Positions 1-44,679 of a DNA stretch of 64,000 nucleotides are shown in pieces (the first letter of the stretch is position 1; each line of letters opens with the position of its first letter). Origin of the DNA: Silurus meridionalis (taxonomy: Eukaryota > Chordata > Actinopteri > Siluriformes > Siluridae). The position numbers and the translations under genes were made by a program. The DNA lies in assembly GCF_014805685.1 (NCBI RefSeq), contig NC_060896.1, positions 11,975,389-12,039,388 of the forward strand. Reading direction: 5' to 3'. The notes beneath the pieces were generated by a model that saw only the letters and a list, made by a program, of their open reading frames with translations, was not told the DNA's origin and made no database searches.

Positions 1-540
1 ACATTTTGGTCTTAAGGGGAGCTACATTATCTAGAGTGTAACAGAACATTGATTCTATGCATTCAGTAGTCCAGTTGTGCTCTATGTGGTCAGATAGAGA
101 TCTAATTATAACTCTGGAAGATTATTTTTAAAACTCGCTGTTGTAGTTGAGGTGAACGTATGCTTAACACGGTAACGTGGCGAGGTACTTATGCTATGAC
201 TAAGGCAGATTTTAAAAGAGATAAGGTAGTGATCTGAAATAGCTTGAGACTGTGGAATTATGACTATATTTTTTTTATCGAATCCAAATGTTAGTATTGA
301 ATTAAGAGTGTGTCCACCACTATGAGTAGTTCCTAAAACATTCTGATTAGTTTCTACTGAATCTAGAATAGACATAACTGCTGTTCTTAATGAGTCTTCC
401 TGATTATCAAAATGAATATTAAAGCCAACAACAATTAACTCTTGGTCTAAAGAATTAGCTAGATTTGTGATGAAATCTGCATATAAATGTAGTAAGGAAC
501 TTATAAAACATTTTGAGGCTCTTGTCTTATTTCAGTACAT
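1..540 (-). mobile_element. LINE endonuclease fragment (non-LTR retrotransposon), decayed
   Basis: The minus strand translates to an apurinic-endonuclease-type segment: ELIVVGFNIHFDNQEDSLRT, then ILDSVETNQNVLG, TTHSGGHTLNSILTFGFD, IIPQSQAISDHYLISF and, nearer position 1 in a shifted frame, SMFCYTLDNVAPLKTKM. The order G(D)FNIH...THxxGHTL...SDHYLISF...DNVAPLKTK is that of the LINE endonuclease C-terminal half and the link to reverse transcriptase. The clade (CR1/L2/Rex1-like) is a guess. Stop codons, a frame break near position 105 and loss of the Asp in GDFN show it is dead. It runs off the left edge. Confidence 0.75.
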
Positions 541-1228
541 ATGTTCTGTTTATTTGACTTAAATTTAATTTAACATTGTTCATTCTCTGAATATATATGG
601 TTGGTGACCAGAGCCGGAGCAAGAGCATAACTAATAGGGGCATATGGCTTCCAACGAGGGGGCACACAATCAGCAACAATAACTTGGTAATAATAATCAG
701 AACCGACGAGGCATTTTTTATTATCCATATTTTACGCGATCCATAAAATGCGGTGGAAAAAAAAAAATAACTTTGTTAGCATCAAGACTTTACTCCACGT
801 ACACATCAATATGCTATAGACGTAATAATGCGAGGTGCCGCAACGCAACCAATCAGAGAAACAGGGTTATTTTCATAAAGAAATGTAGTTTTTCATTTTT
901 ATTACATAAAAAAATCATGAAACATTTAATGTTGCATTTATTGTAATTATTCTTGATATATTTTACATGAATTAAAAAAAACTGTGTAGGGAGTACAACA
1001 ACCTCTTTGAGGGGACACGGCCTGCGAGTGCCCCCCCTTGATGCATGTAGGTGACTGAGACTGACTAACTATTTGATTGTCTGGAAACATCTACTTTTTC
1101 CTTAATTCTTAATGTTTCACCTTTGGTCTAATTTAGTCTAAACAATCTGTAAATTCTGCTGGAATTGTAAAGCTGTAAATTATGGGCAAGGTGCCAAATG
1201 TTTAGATCAACTAGAAAAAGACATTTAA

Positions 1229-1230
<2 letters not shown>
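541..1230. other. intergenic, AT-rich; possible transposon remnant
   Basis: No gene seen. 612-640 (AGAGCCGGAGCAAGAGC) and the C-run near 1030-1040 look like ends of a worn DNA transposon, but no matching inverted repeats or target duplication could be shown. Confidence 0.3.

Positions 1231-1262
<32 letters not shown>
1231..1262. repeat. poly(A) tract
   Basis: An uninterrupted A run of about 32 bases. It could be the tail of an old retroposon inserted in plus orientation, but no recognisable body lies to its left. Confidence 0.8.
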
Positions 1263-1263
<1 letters not shown>

Positions 1264-2704
1264 ACAAAGGACAAACAGTGTCATGTCCACCAAGCTGTAC
1301 GTATGGAAACAGTTCCTATTCTCTTTTCCGTTACCATGGAAATTTATTATTAACACCTGTTGCGTGTTACACACCTCAGTTGGCCTGTTTTCAGCTTTTT
1401 CTAATTACTACTGCAATCTATTCCAGAAAGCATAGTTTGTGATTAGAACTTACAATTAAATCAAGATTAAAAAAAGAAAAAATATTTCCCATTCCAGACA
1501 GATGGACTAAACTAATTGAAGATTATTTGCCCTAGCAACCCTAAACTGACCTTATCTATAATAACTTGGATGATGCAATCAAGTTTAATCTGTGCCAAAA
1601 TCCTTCATTATTTTATTTCACAAATGTGTGTTTTAAAACTGTTATTTTGAGTCATCATAATTTGTTAAGACAGTTTGTACTTTACTCAGTTTTTTACTTT
1701 TTTACATTTTCATTAGGACATACTCAAATTCTATGTTTATCTGAGTTAGCAGAATATATTCTTGTGACGAATTGATTAGAGGACTAAATCATGCAGGATT
1801 ATTCATGATTGTTCGGCTGGTCAGCCCTTTTCCTCAGTTACAATTTTGCCTACTATTGCCTACTTTCTTTTTTACATTAACTCAAGACTATGTTTTGCCT
1901 CTGCTTTTACCTATTTCGACTGTTTAAACATTTAAAGTAACACATTGCAGCTTTCTCCTTACATGTTACCTGTGCACTGTAATAAAGGTTGTGGAGAGAG
2001 CTGTCTAGCATCTCCCATAGGCATTCAAACGAATTTGGAGCTGGTGTCTGTGAAGCAGAGAAATGTTTCATCCTTGATTTGCTGTAACGCTTAGCTCTAA
2101 GAGGTTCACTTTAAATGTCAAATCAGTTTTAAGAACTCTTCATTACAAATTCAATTAAATGATTTAAATATGCATAATAACATTTTGTATATTTATTGTA
2201 GACATGGAGCACTGTCATTAACAGCCTACTTACAGAGCAAATTAGGTTCTAAGTGACTGCTTTTTGAGTTTGAGTTTTGGGATTAAACCTTCCCAATAAA
2301 AGGATCAATCAAATATGAATCACAAACTCCACTTAGGGAACCACTCTATGGGGACAAATGAACATTTAGGGAAAAAATATGGAAAAAAAAAAAGCAAAAC
2401 AGCACCATAACATATATGAATTAATCTTTAATTTGTCACCCATTTGGCTGATGCAATTTCAGTTTCACTAGCAAGAAAAAATGATAGTAGGGGTAGTTAT
2501 TCCCTTTTCTCTGAATTAAATATTACCCACACAGAAGGTGACAATTACACAAATGCACACACAAACATGCAATTGAGCAAAAATGACTCAGAAGACAAAA
2601 TGAAGCCCTGTTCCATTTTTTTTCTTTTTGTGTAAACATTACCACATTGTATGGCATTGTATGGGTAGGTAATTCAGTCTTACATCTCACAAATCTCTGT
2701 CTCT

Positions 2705-2705
<1 letters not shown>
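1263..2705. other. intergenic, nothing recognised
   Basis: AT-rich sequence with short open frames only (for example 1566-1775). None has a recognisable product or splice-consistent partner. Confidence 0.6.

Positions 2706-2738
<33 letters not shown>
2706..2738. repeat. (AC)n microsatellite
   Basis: A perfect dinucleotide run of about 33 bases. Confidence 0.95.
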
Positions 2739-2740
<2 letters not shown>

Positions 2741-3019
2741 GTTTTCCACAGCAGACAGCTATTCCACCATCTCGACATCACAATAACAACTTTTTCTCCT
2801 CTGATGTGGCAGAAAATCAAATGCTGAGCTGGAGTAGCTGACAGAGTTTATACAGGTGAAGCTGCTTACTTGAGCTCCCCTTGCTAAGCATGGCTTTAAT
2901 ATAATGAAATTCATAAAAAAAAATTTTTATTTGAATTCCCTTCAGCCAGCTAATCATTAAGCTAGCATAACAAATAACGTAAAGCCTAATTACACATTTG
3001 TAAACTCTTGTTTATATTT

Positions 3020-3343
3020 CTCTTTTTGCACATTGTACTGTATACCACATTATACAGTAGGTATACTGCCGCAAATGCAGCAAATGTATACTGGCCTATT
3101 ACTATTTTGTGTTTTGTGTATCTATCCTACACTGTCATGTATTGTCTATTCACACTAGGTTACACATGATGCACTTCATGTGGCTAGAACAACTTACTTC
3201 AGTCCTTAGCTCGATGCTGTGTGATGTAGCTCTGTTGTTTTATGTAGCACCAGGGTTCTAGAGAAACGTTGTCTCATTTCACTGTCCTCAGTCAGCTATA
3301 TATCGTTGATATGACAAGAAAAGCTTATTGACTTGACTTGACT
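3020..3343 (+). mobile_element. LINE 3' end with (CTTGA)n tail
   Basis: The sequence GCACATTGTACTGTATA, then a spacer with GTATTGTCTATTCACAC and TAGCACCAGGGTTCTAGAG, ends in GACAAGAAAAGCTTATTGAC and repeats of TTGAC. This is a layout I know from fish non-LTR retrotransposon 3' UTRs, which end in a short pentamer microsatellite instead of poly(A). The plus-strand orientation follows from the terminal repeat. The left boundary is approximate; the clade is not assigned. Confidence 0.6.
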
Positions 3344-4402
3344 ACAGACAAAACCATCTCTTTAGCAGGGTGGGAAATGACCTATCCGGTTAGAAATGTC
3401 ACTCACTTGCCGGGAATACGTACAAGTTTATTTTCTCTTTGGTACTGTGAACTCAGCACGTACAATATGTCATACATGTTTCATTTTCAGATTTTAAAAT
3501 GCTTTGTTGCTTGTTTTGTGTGTTCAGAAATCAACATTGTCCCACATTTCATCATGATATAAAAAAAATATCTATATTATTTTTCTTTAAGCGCTTTATC
3601 CTGGTCATGATCATCATGTTCACAGAGACTATACTTGAGACGCTAAGTATAAGGCAGGAATAAACCTGGCCAAATACATTATGTCCATCACAACCATATG
3701 TGGTTCTTTCCCAAACTATTGTATATCTGTAAATGTAATAAATGAAGTGTGTTGAGTATCAGAGTGAGGGCCAACAACAACGCATGACAATGTTGTATTC
3801 CTTTTTTCTTAAATAGTGAGTAAACCTATTCGTTGAAAATAGTATGCTATATTTTAAAAATAAAGGTATATACATATGTGTATATCCCATCAAAATAAAT
3901 GTGCAATATAACCTTGTTCTATCCATCTATATTTGGAACTGGCTACTCTACTTTGGTTTCCCTACCATGAAATATTAAGTGTGCACATCCTAGCAACACT
4001 CTTCTAACAGTACTCTTCTATTTCATTAATATGAAGGTTAACCTCTCCTGCAGAGAGAAATTACTTATTTGAACATGACACATGGAGCCCCTACATTTCA
4101 CACTGGAAAGTTACTGCTGAAAATAATAATAAAAAAAATAAAAAATAAAACATTTTACCTCACTAGCTATTGAAATGGCACAGGTCAATAAGAAAATATA
4201 GAGGTCATTCATTCAGTGTTGAGCCACCCTTGTGCTGTACCAACATTACTTTGCTTCAGTGTGGAGCTAACATGAACTTGCTGAAATCCAGAAAAAAACA
4301 AATCACTGATTTATTGAAGCTTGATTAAAAACCTTAACTCATATCCACTATTATCATGTGATGCATATACACTATGATATAGTGTATAGTGTAATATAGT
4401 GA
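3344..4402. other. intergenic, nothing recognised
   Basis: AT-rich, with no recognisable coding or repeat signal apart from short A/T runs near 4120-4150. Confidence 0.5.
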
Positions 4403-4700
4403 CTATATAAACAAAAGTATTGGTACATCTGGCTTTTTTTTCCCCACTCAGATGTGGTTCTTCCCCAAACTGTTTCAAAAAAGTTGGAGCACACGGTTGT
4501 ACAGGAAGTCTTTGATGTTAAATTGATATTACATTTTTCCTTCACTTGAACTAGGCAACCCAAACATATTCCAGCATGATGATACCCCTCTGCCAAAGCA
4601 ACCTCCATAAAGATATAGTGAAAGATTTTGAGTGGCCTGCTACAAAGCTCTGATCTCAACCATATTGAACATCCCTGGGATGAATTGGAATGCTGATTGT
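4403..4700 (+). mobile_element. Tc1/mariner transposon remnant
   Basis: The left end CTATATAAACAAAAGTATTGG resembles a fish Tc1-type terminal sequence. At 4625-4695 the plus strand translates to SSDLNHIEHPWDELEC, a worn copy of the Tc1 transposase motif SPDLNPIEHLWDELER that carries the third catalytic residue of the DDE triad. Most of the transposase is deleted or out of frame, and no right inverted repeat was found. It is dead. Confidence 0.7.
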
Positions 4701-7002
4701 CTGATTAAAATTTCCAGGTTGATGCGGAAAAATCAAAATAATTTTATTTATTTTCTTTTATAAATGTTTATTTCAACATTACTGTATTTGTATAAGAACA
4801 CATTTTGTCCAGCATAAAAAGATCACGCACTCAGCCACTCCACACACTGTTCTCAGGATGCACAAGGAAAAGCTTCAGCACATATTGTATAAATAAAGAA
4901 TTTAATAAGAGGAGAAAATAGACAGGATATTACTCACCAATTTCAGTGTTGGCACTTGAATGTATTTTTGAATGCACCTCGTAATGGACATAGTTGCCTA
5001 TCATTATATATTGCGAGCTTAGTTGTTGAATTGCAGTGCCCTGGATTTTCTGAATGTCCTGATATTGGAGTGAAAGAACAAAGCCAAAGAAACCTTGACT
5101 GTACACACGAATCAGAGCTGCCTGTGTGTACTGTGCCCATCCACTAATGAGGACACTTGAGAAAGGAACATGGTGACTCAAGCTTCAGCCTAAAACACAC
5201 AAACTAAGAGGATGCACCAAACTGGCAAGGTTGAACATTTCAGTGTGCTTTCTTCTATGTGTACCCAAGTTTTGTCTAAGCTGGAAATGCTTCCAGAAAT
5301 TGTTTTTTTTGCTATACTCCCGCCTCCAACATATCAGTAGCTGTGAGAAATGTCATTTAAGGACCATATGACTGCTGACAAAAACCAGTAGGGTCCATCA
5401 TTAAAACTGACCTGGCAGGCAGGCATGTGAAGTAACACCAAACTCCACCCTTCCGTCATACTGACTGCTCAACAGCCTTCACCTCAAGCAGCAGGACTGA
5501 CAGCTTATTAGAGTACATTTTGGCATCGTGAGTATGTTACCTGAGGGCAGAGAATGTGTCTAAGCTTAAGAAAGTGAGAAGATACCTCAACCCAGACATC
5601 AGGCCAAATAGCCCTATTGTACCTAGTAAATTGTCTTAATTGTTGTTTTTTTTATTATTAAATTAATTCATTATATAAAATTAAATTAATAAAAAATGTT
5701 ATTGTAAAATTGTACGTTTTATTATTTCATTTATTATTTATTATTATTATTATTTTTTTTTAAGCATTTTAAGTTTTTCTCACTTTTACTTTGTGCTTTC
5801 GATGACATATGCTCAGATTGAAATCCCCAAATATTTTTTTTGTTGTTTTGTTTTTTTCCCCCTGTGAGACTAGGTTAGATGTTGCTTTGTGGGTCCCTCA
5901 CAAGCTGAATTGTTAAGTATTCGATGCAGCATGCTTGTTTTAATGGCTGTGCTTTCACTTTAATTAAGCTTACACCAAAACAGTGTGCCAAGCTTTGTCA
6001 GACAATGTTAAAATACACTTACAAACCAGCCATATTCAGTGGCTAAATTTCAAGCGTCATATTGCAATATGTATGAAAGACAAAGGGAGGGTATGCAAAG
6101 CCGAAATGTTCTTTCATATGTAGGATGTAAAAGGTGACTTGAAAACCATCTAGCAATCAATTAAATATATTAATTTTCTCAGTATAGGAATGCATAATAA
6201 AGCTTAGTTAATTAAAGGACAGAATCAACAAAAAGAAAACCAAAACTAGAGTGGAAATTGTTACTTAGCCTCTTTCTTATAATATGGAAACAGTATCCAG
6301 AAGATACTGTGATGATTACATTCAACAAGTTGATGTTTCACAATATTTTAGGTCACACAGGCACAGCTCACATGGTGATGTTAATAATGACAAAATATAG
6401 GATTATAAGTAAATTTGCTACACCATGTTGCACAGTGTGTAATAGTGCTCATATTCATGATGCATAAAATCATCCACAGCCCCTGTGATAACCCCGGAAA
6501 TGTAAATAATAATTATCAGTGTACTTATAATGTAAACTCAGAAAGAGTGTGGTAGGTAGCATATTTTTTCAAATTTGCACAAGGCTCAATTTAATTTTCT
6601 AATTGTAAAGATGAGATGTTAAAAAACTGAAAGAATGTTGTTTAGCTGCTTGTGTTTAAAGCATAAAGATGAAGGAGCTGTTTGTAGTCACCCCTGAGAA
6701 GCTGAAGCTTGGTGACGGTAATAACCAGCAGGACTCACTCCAGGTTTTTTTTCTCTCTCATTCCTTTTTCACCTTTACAGTATTGAAGTGTTCTCACTCT
6801 CAGCAATCACTACCACATATGCTCCTCAAAGCACTCTAACTGTAATGAGGACATGAAAGGGTCACTCAGTTCAATGACTGCTACTTTCTGTAAATGTGCA
6901 ACTAGCGCCGTTTTCTTTGTGCAAATGCTTGTTCCACACACATAACGGTGCAGCATAAATTCCTGGAAACTACTATCACCAATACAGTGATCCTTTCACT
7001 TA
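4701..7002. other. intergenic, nothing firmly recognised
   Basis: AT-rich sequence including a TTATTATTAT-rich stretch at 5640-5765. Segments around 5460-5640 read like a worn repeat (CAGCAGGACTGACAGCTTATTA), but no boundaries could be fixed. Confidence 0.5.
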
Positions 7003-8294
7003 ATCTACAACCCCAATTCCAAGTAACTTGGAATGTAAAATGTGTTATAAAATGTAAATAAAAACACAGTTTGATGTCAATGAATGGCAAATCTCAAACC
7101 CAGATTTTACACAATAAACATAGAAAACATTTCAAATGTTTGAAATGAGGAAATGTACCATTATAAGGAAAAAAAAGTCATTTTGAATTTACTGGCCGAT
7201 CTTGCCAAATTCTGAATTTGAAGTTGAGATGGGGCAATAAACGAGAGGAAAAGCAAGAGTTACAAAAAAAGAAAGAGGTGAAGAAACATTTTGCAACTAA
7301 TTAAGGTTAAGTCAAATCAAGGTTAATTGGAAACAGGTCAGTAACATGACTCGATATAAAAGAGCCTCTCAGAAGTAAAGATGGCAGAGGTTTGTCAATC
7401 CGCAAAAGACTGTGTCTACAAATTGTGGAACAATTTCAAAATAATACTCAACATAAACTTGCAAAGACTTTGAATATCTCATCATCTACAGTACATATCA
7501 TTATTAAAGGATTTTGAGAGTAGGGAGGGCAGCACTGCATTAGACATGATTCAGTAATGGAAGTCATTGCATGAGTCATAAACACCTCCAGAAATCACTT
7601 TCTGTGAAAACAGTTTGCTGGGGCATCCACAAGTGCAGGTTAAAGCTCTTTTATGCAGAAACCATATGTGAACATGATGCAAAAATTACACTGTTTTCTC
7701 TGGGCCAAATCGCATTTAAAATGCACTGAAGCAAAGTGGAAAACTGCTGTGTGGTCAGACGAATCCAAATTTTAATCTTTAAGGAAACCAAGATAGCCAT
7801 TTCCTCTAGACTAAAGAGGTGAGGGACCATCAGTGTTATTAGTGCTCAGTCCTAAAGCTTGCAATTCTGATAGCATGGGGCGCATAGTGGTTATAGAATG
7901 GAAAGCATTTTAGAGAAAGCCTTGCATATTTCAGCAAGAGAACGACAAAACGCATACTGCATATAATACAACAGCAGGGCTTCATAGTAGAAGAGTTCAG
8001 GTGCTGAATTGTCCTGCCTGCAGTCTAGACCTTTCACCTGTATCAGACATAAATGAGACGTAATTCCTCTCCCAAAACTCCAGCTACTGGTCTCGTCAGT
8101 TCCCAGATGTATCCGAAATGTTTTTAGATGAAAAGGGGATGCTACATGGAGATAAAAGGTCATTAAAAAAAAAAATTATTTCCTTAAAATGGTACATTTC
8201 CTCAGCTGAAACATTTGATGTTTTTTATATTATACTGTGAATAAAACATGGGTTTCTGAGATTTGCAAATCATTGCATTCCATTTTTAATAGAG
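7003..8294 (+). mobile_element. Tc1/mariner transposon, nearly full-length but decayed
   Basis: It begins with the left terminal sequence CTACAACCCCAATTCCAAG. It continues with landmarks of a widespread fish Tc1/mariner element: TTGCAACTAATTAAGGTTAA, CTCTCAGAAGTAAAGATGGC, TTGCAAAGACTTTGAATATC, TGGTCAGACGAATC, TTCAGCAAGA.AACGACAAA and TGAGATTTGCAAATCATTGC near the right end. Stop codons and indels interrupt the transposase. The stretch after 7500 lacks the segment expected between the helix-turn-helix and the first catalytic Asp, and the right inverted repeat is missing after 8294. The copy is inactive. Confidence 0.85.
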
Positions 8295-11200
8295 GATTAT
8301 TAGTCATTAATATCCCAGTTATTATTGTCTGTTGTTCGAACACCAGTGGTTCCTCTCTTTTTAATGATTTGATATTTCAAGTAGTTGTATGGGAATTGTC
8401 CAGTGCTCGTGCAAAGCCTCAGATCAATTTCTCTTCTTTTCTCAACTTCAACCATCATCTTGCTTTTTTCCCCTATAGACAGCTTTCTGTTTTTTATATA
8501 GTTTTTTTTTACTTTATAACGGCAAATGCAATCTAGACTTTAAACCAAGAAGAGACATTCAGAGCTATTCGTTGTTTAACAATAACTCCAACATTGCACA
8601 CTTGGCCATCTAGAAATACAAGTCAGTCACATGTTCCAATATTTCTGATCCTTTAGAAAATAGGGGTGTTTAACAAAAGGTGCCATATTAATATCAGGAA
8701 ACAAAAGCTGCAATTCTTATTTAAAAAAAATCAGTTGTCAATCTTTTATTACGTAACTCAAACAAACTATCAAAAAGCGCTTGGCATTAAAGTGCCAAAT
8801 AGAAAACAATGGTACACTATGTTATTCATCTTTGACATGTAAACTGTGGAGGTTCAAAAACTGACTAAATATTTTAGCTTATTATTTAATGTCTGACTAT
8901 TTTGTATTTAAAATCAAGAATTAAAATGACACTTGCCAACTCTCAAAAATGTCTGAATTTGAGCATTTTCTGGCTTTTTCTACAATCTGAATCGAATAAA
9001 ACTTTTTTGAGGCTACGTTATGACTGCTTGAACTGCATAATGCATGCCCCTTGCCCATTACCAAGGCTTTTCACTTTCGACTTTAATTCCATCAACAGAA
9101 CATGTTTTGAATCATGCATAATCATGAACACTGATAAGTGGATTGGTCTCAAAAATGTTAACACAAACATGTTATTCATTTTGCAGTTACAACTACACAT
9201 TTTTTATTATTATTTTAAAGTGATCAATATTCAAAAAATAAACACTTTTATACAGAGTCACAAAACAGCTTCAGAGCAACATAGATCACTGCATTCCAAG
9301 ACCTTTCAGTAATGAAAGCATGTGGCCTTGAATTACTGTGAGATGGTAAGAGGAAAAAAACCAATGAAAAACCAATATTGACCTCAGCTTTTTCTTACCT
9401 TTAGAGAAGTCTATAAAGTGAATCCTGAAAAACAATCTACAGGTACAGACATCCAACTGTGTTATTAATTTGCACAGCTGAATAGCCTTTAAGCTTTAAG
9501 AAGTAAAAGAGCTTTTTTTAATCTGATAATTGCAGTCAGAACCCAGAGGGTGCACTGACAAAACAACACTGCCATTGAGAGAGATGATTGAGTAATAAAG
9601 AAGGCTGATAGAAATACCAAAAACATGTGAACAAAACAAGGCCATTTGGTAAAGCAAAGTCCACACTGTGAAAGCATGTGTTTTTGTAAGAATATGAATT
9701 CACAGTAAATCACCAGAATTCTTGGACAAAACAAACTTTGGTTTAAAAAAAAAAAAAGAGAAAAATAAAATGCCAAAGTAGTTGCAAAAGTTCTTTAAAA
9801 AAGTGATAGACTGCTGTTTACAATTGCCCCGGTATCTTTATGCCATAATATAGCTAGAAATCATGAAAATAAATCCAATGAGGCAAAAAACTATTCAGTC
9901 ACATTGCGTTTTTCTTTTTTTTCGTGAGTATGATTTGTTTAATTAAGAATCTGACCGTAAAAGCACTGTGTAGACTGAATTAAGAGAGTACAGGTGGGCA
10001 GAGTTCTGCACTTAAATGCTTCCTTTAGGACGGTTTATTTTTTCCCATGCATAGTTTGGACAAATGTGTAGTGGAACATTTCAGAGAGTGGAATAAAAAA
10101 AAAAGAAAATGGTATGACATTCATAATCATTTTTCCGTCAATATTTGTAATTATACACAAAATATCTTAATTAGCTTTGTTAATTCAAATGTTTATCAGT
10201 CCTTCAGACATAGGTTTGGACAAGGAAAAGTGCTGTAAAACTTAAATACAATACAAAAAAATGGTTCTTAAAGTCAAACATTCAGCATTTTTTTTACAAC
10301 ACAGTGCAATAAAAGAAATGGGAACCAGATAGGTAATTAGGCTTGAGCACTGGTCATGAGTATGTGATAGTTATTAAAACAATAGAATAATAAACAGTTG
10401 TGTGCAGTGTACAACTGGTGTAGCACCAATTCAATCCCACTGCCTGCAAAGAAAAATCACACCTGCACTCTCTCTAGAGCACCCTGTGGTTTTTGTAACA
10501 CCATAAATGGCTCTAGTAACGGAAGTCCACTTGCTAGCTGTTTTAGACATACTCATTTGTGTCATCAAATAAGGCTTTGCAAGGTACTGTAGCTTGTTCA
10601 AGGTGTAAAGATTGCACTACACTGCAACTTTCAAATGACATACTCCTAAAGATGAACAGTGAGTCAGAGGGAATTGCAGGGATTCACTGAGATACCAGTG
10701 TGACTCCACACCTTGCAAAGAGATTAAAGTAAATCTTTTTTTATTTTTCTTAAACACTCTGAAGTATATATTTATTATGCTGAACTTCATTGTTGGATTA
10801 AAAATGGAAACAATAGCAATCTATAGTCACACACCATTCAAGATTTGCCAGTGAGCATATAGAGTGTCCATACTATAGTACAGTAAAGACAACAGTTTAT
10901 CAGCAGGACAACAGGGCTGCGAATGGGATTGTTTGTGGAGTGACTGATATAAAAGACTAAGAAGGAGCACTGACCAGACATCCTCATCCTGTCTTCTCTT
11001 GAACAAAACCTTCATGAAGATTGATAAAAGACTGGTGTTCTCAACAAGCTCATATAAAACCCCCAATACTGAGAAAGAATTGAGCGCATTCGTGATGCAC
11101 TAATTCCAACACTTACCAATCAGATACTATAAATGCATTGCTGACAACTGTGAAAACAGAAGTACTCATTGCCCCAGAAATTACCATGAATAGACACATA

Positions 11201-11427
11201 ACTAAAAGCTAAAAACATACAATACACTACCCTTGAAACTGTTGCAATTAACAGTATGAAAAAAATATATATACATAGAAACAAAAATATAAATCTTTTT
11301 TTTTTTTCATAAAAAGACAGTAGGTAGTATTCTGTGAAAGTAAAATAAGCAAAAATGTAAAGGACACAAGTTTATATTTTCCCTTCTTCAAACCTCCCAT
11401 CTGGAGCCGGTAACTTCACAAAACCAG

Positions 11428-11433
11428 TTTATT
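11428..11433 (-). terminator. zfpm1: second candidate polyadenylation signal AATAAA
   Basis: The minus strand reads AATAAA about 600 bases past the stop, just upstream in the transcript of a long A-rich/T-rich stretch at 11280-11310. It is an alternative 3' end to the hexamer at 11816-11821. Confidence 0.25.
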
Positions 11434-11815
11434 TTGCGCTACTCTGTTTTTTTTTTTCTTTCATATAAAAGATGATTCAGTGTATGGACAAAAATATTGT
11501 AATATATCATGAAATTAAGAGACTTGAGTTATACAATTACACTAAGGAACAGACTTTCCCCAAATTAATCACTATTAATGGCTCAGGAAATCTACAATCG
11601 GTCCAGGACATAATGCATGATGCCACCATTAAGGAAGAAAAAAAAAACCATCAACATCAAGAACATGAGTGATTAAAGCAAAAGTAAAAGTGTGAATTAA
11701 TAGGAATGAATGTGGGTTCTAGTGTCCCATCAGCAGATATAATACATGTGTCAAACTCAGTGGTGGGTCATTATAAGGATAGTTCTAGGTCAACTGGGTA
11801 AAGATAGAATGTCTC

Positions 11816-11821
11816 TTTATT
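11816..11821 (-). terminator. zfpm1: candidate polyadenylation signal AATAAA
   Basis: The plus strand reads TTTATT, so the minus strand reads AATAAA, 205 bases past the zfpm1 stop codon. It is the first canonical hexamer I see downstream of the coding end. A second one lies at 11428-11433. Chance occurrence in AT-rich sequence is high, so which one is used, or whether the 3' UTR runs further, cannot be settled here. Confidence 0.35.
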
Positions 11822-12025
11822 TAGTGTAATATAAACGTGACCCTTAATAAGCAATAAGTTACCATAGTAACAACAGCAGAAACAGTAAGGTTGGCAGTGC
11901 AACCTCAGCTCCTAGATAGTAACAGTCCCACTTTCATACAATGTTGAGATTGGGCAAGGCAAAGCCACTTGCACATATGACACATGGCACTTGCAGAGTT
12001 GAGAGTAACGGTGTAAAGGGTAGGC

Positions 12026-44389
<32,364 letters not shown>

Positions 44390-44500
44390 CTACAGACAGA
44401 TAGATGCAGTGTAAATGACATTTAAACACATATGGCTTATAATTAGTTATTATGTAATATCATAATGTGTATGTATGTAATATATATAACATATATATAT

Positions 44501-44679
<179 letters not shown>

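Larger units (their letters stand above)
8295..12025. other. 3' flank of zfpm1, may include its 3' UTR
   Basis: AT-rich with long A and T runs. It contains one moderately long open frame (8902-9312, plus) without recognisable features. If zfpm1 has a long 3' UTR it lies at the upper end of this interval on the minus strand; polyadenylation candidates are listed separately. No repeat family was recognised between 8900 and 12000. Confidence 0.5.

Noticed and set aside
612..1040. Possible complete DNA transposon with AGAGCCGG end
   Set aside because: No matching inverted repeat or target duplication could be shown at the other end.
8902..9312. 136-codon open frame on the plus strand
   Set aside because: No recognisable motif, AT-driven composition and no splice partners; a chance frame in the zfpm1 3' flank is more likely.
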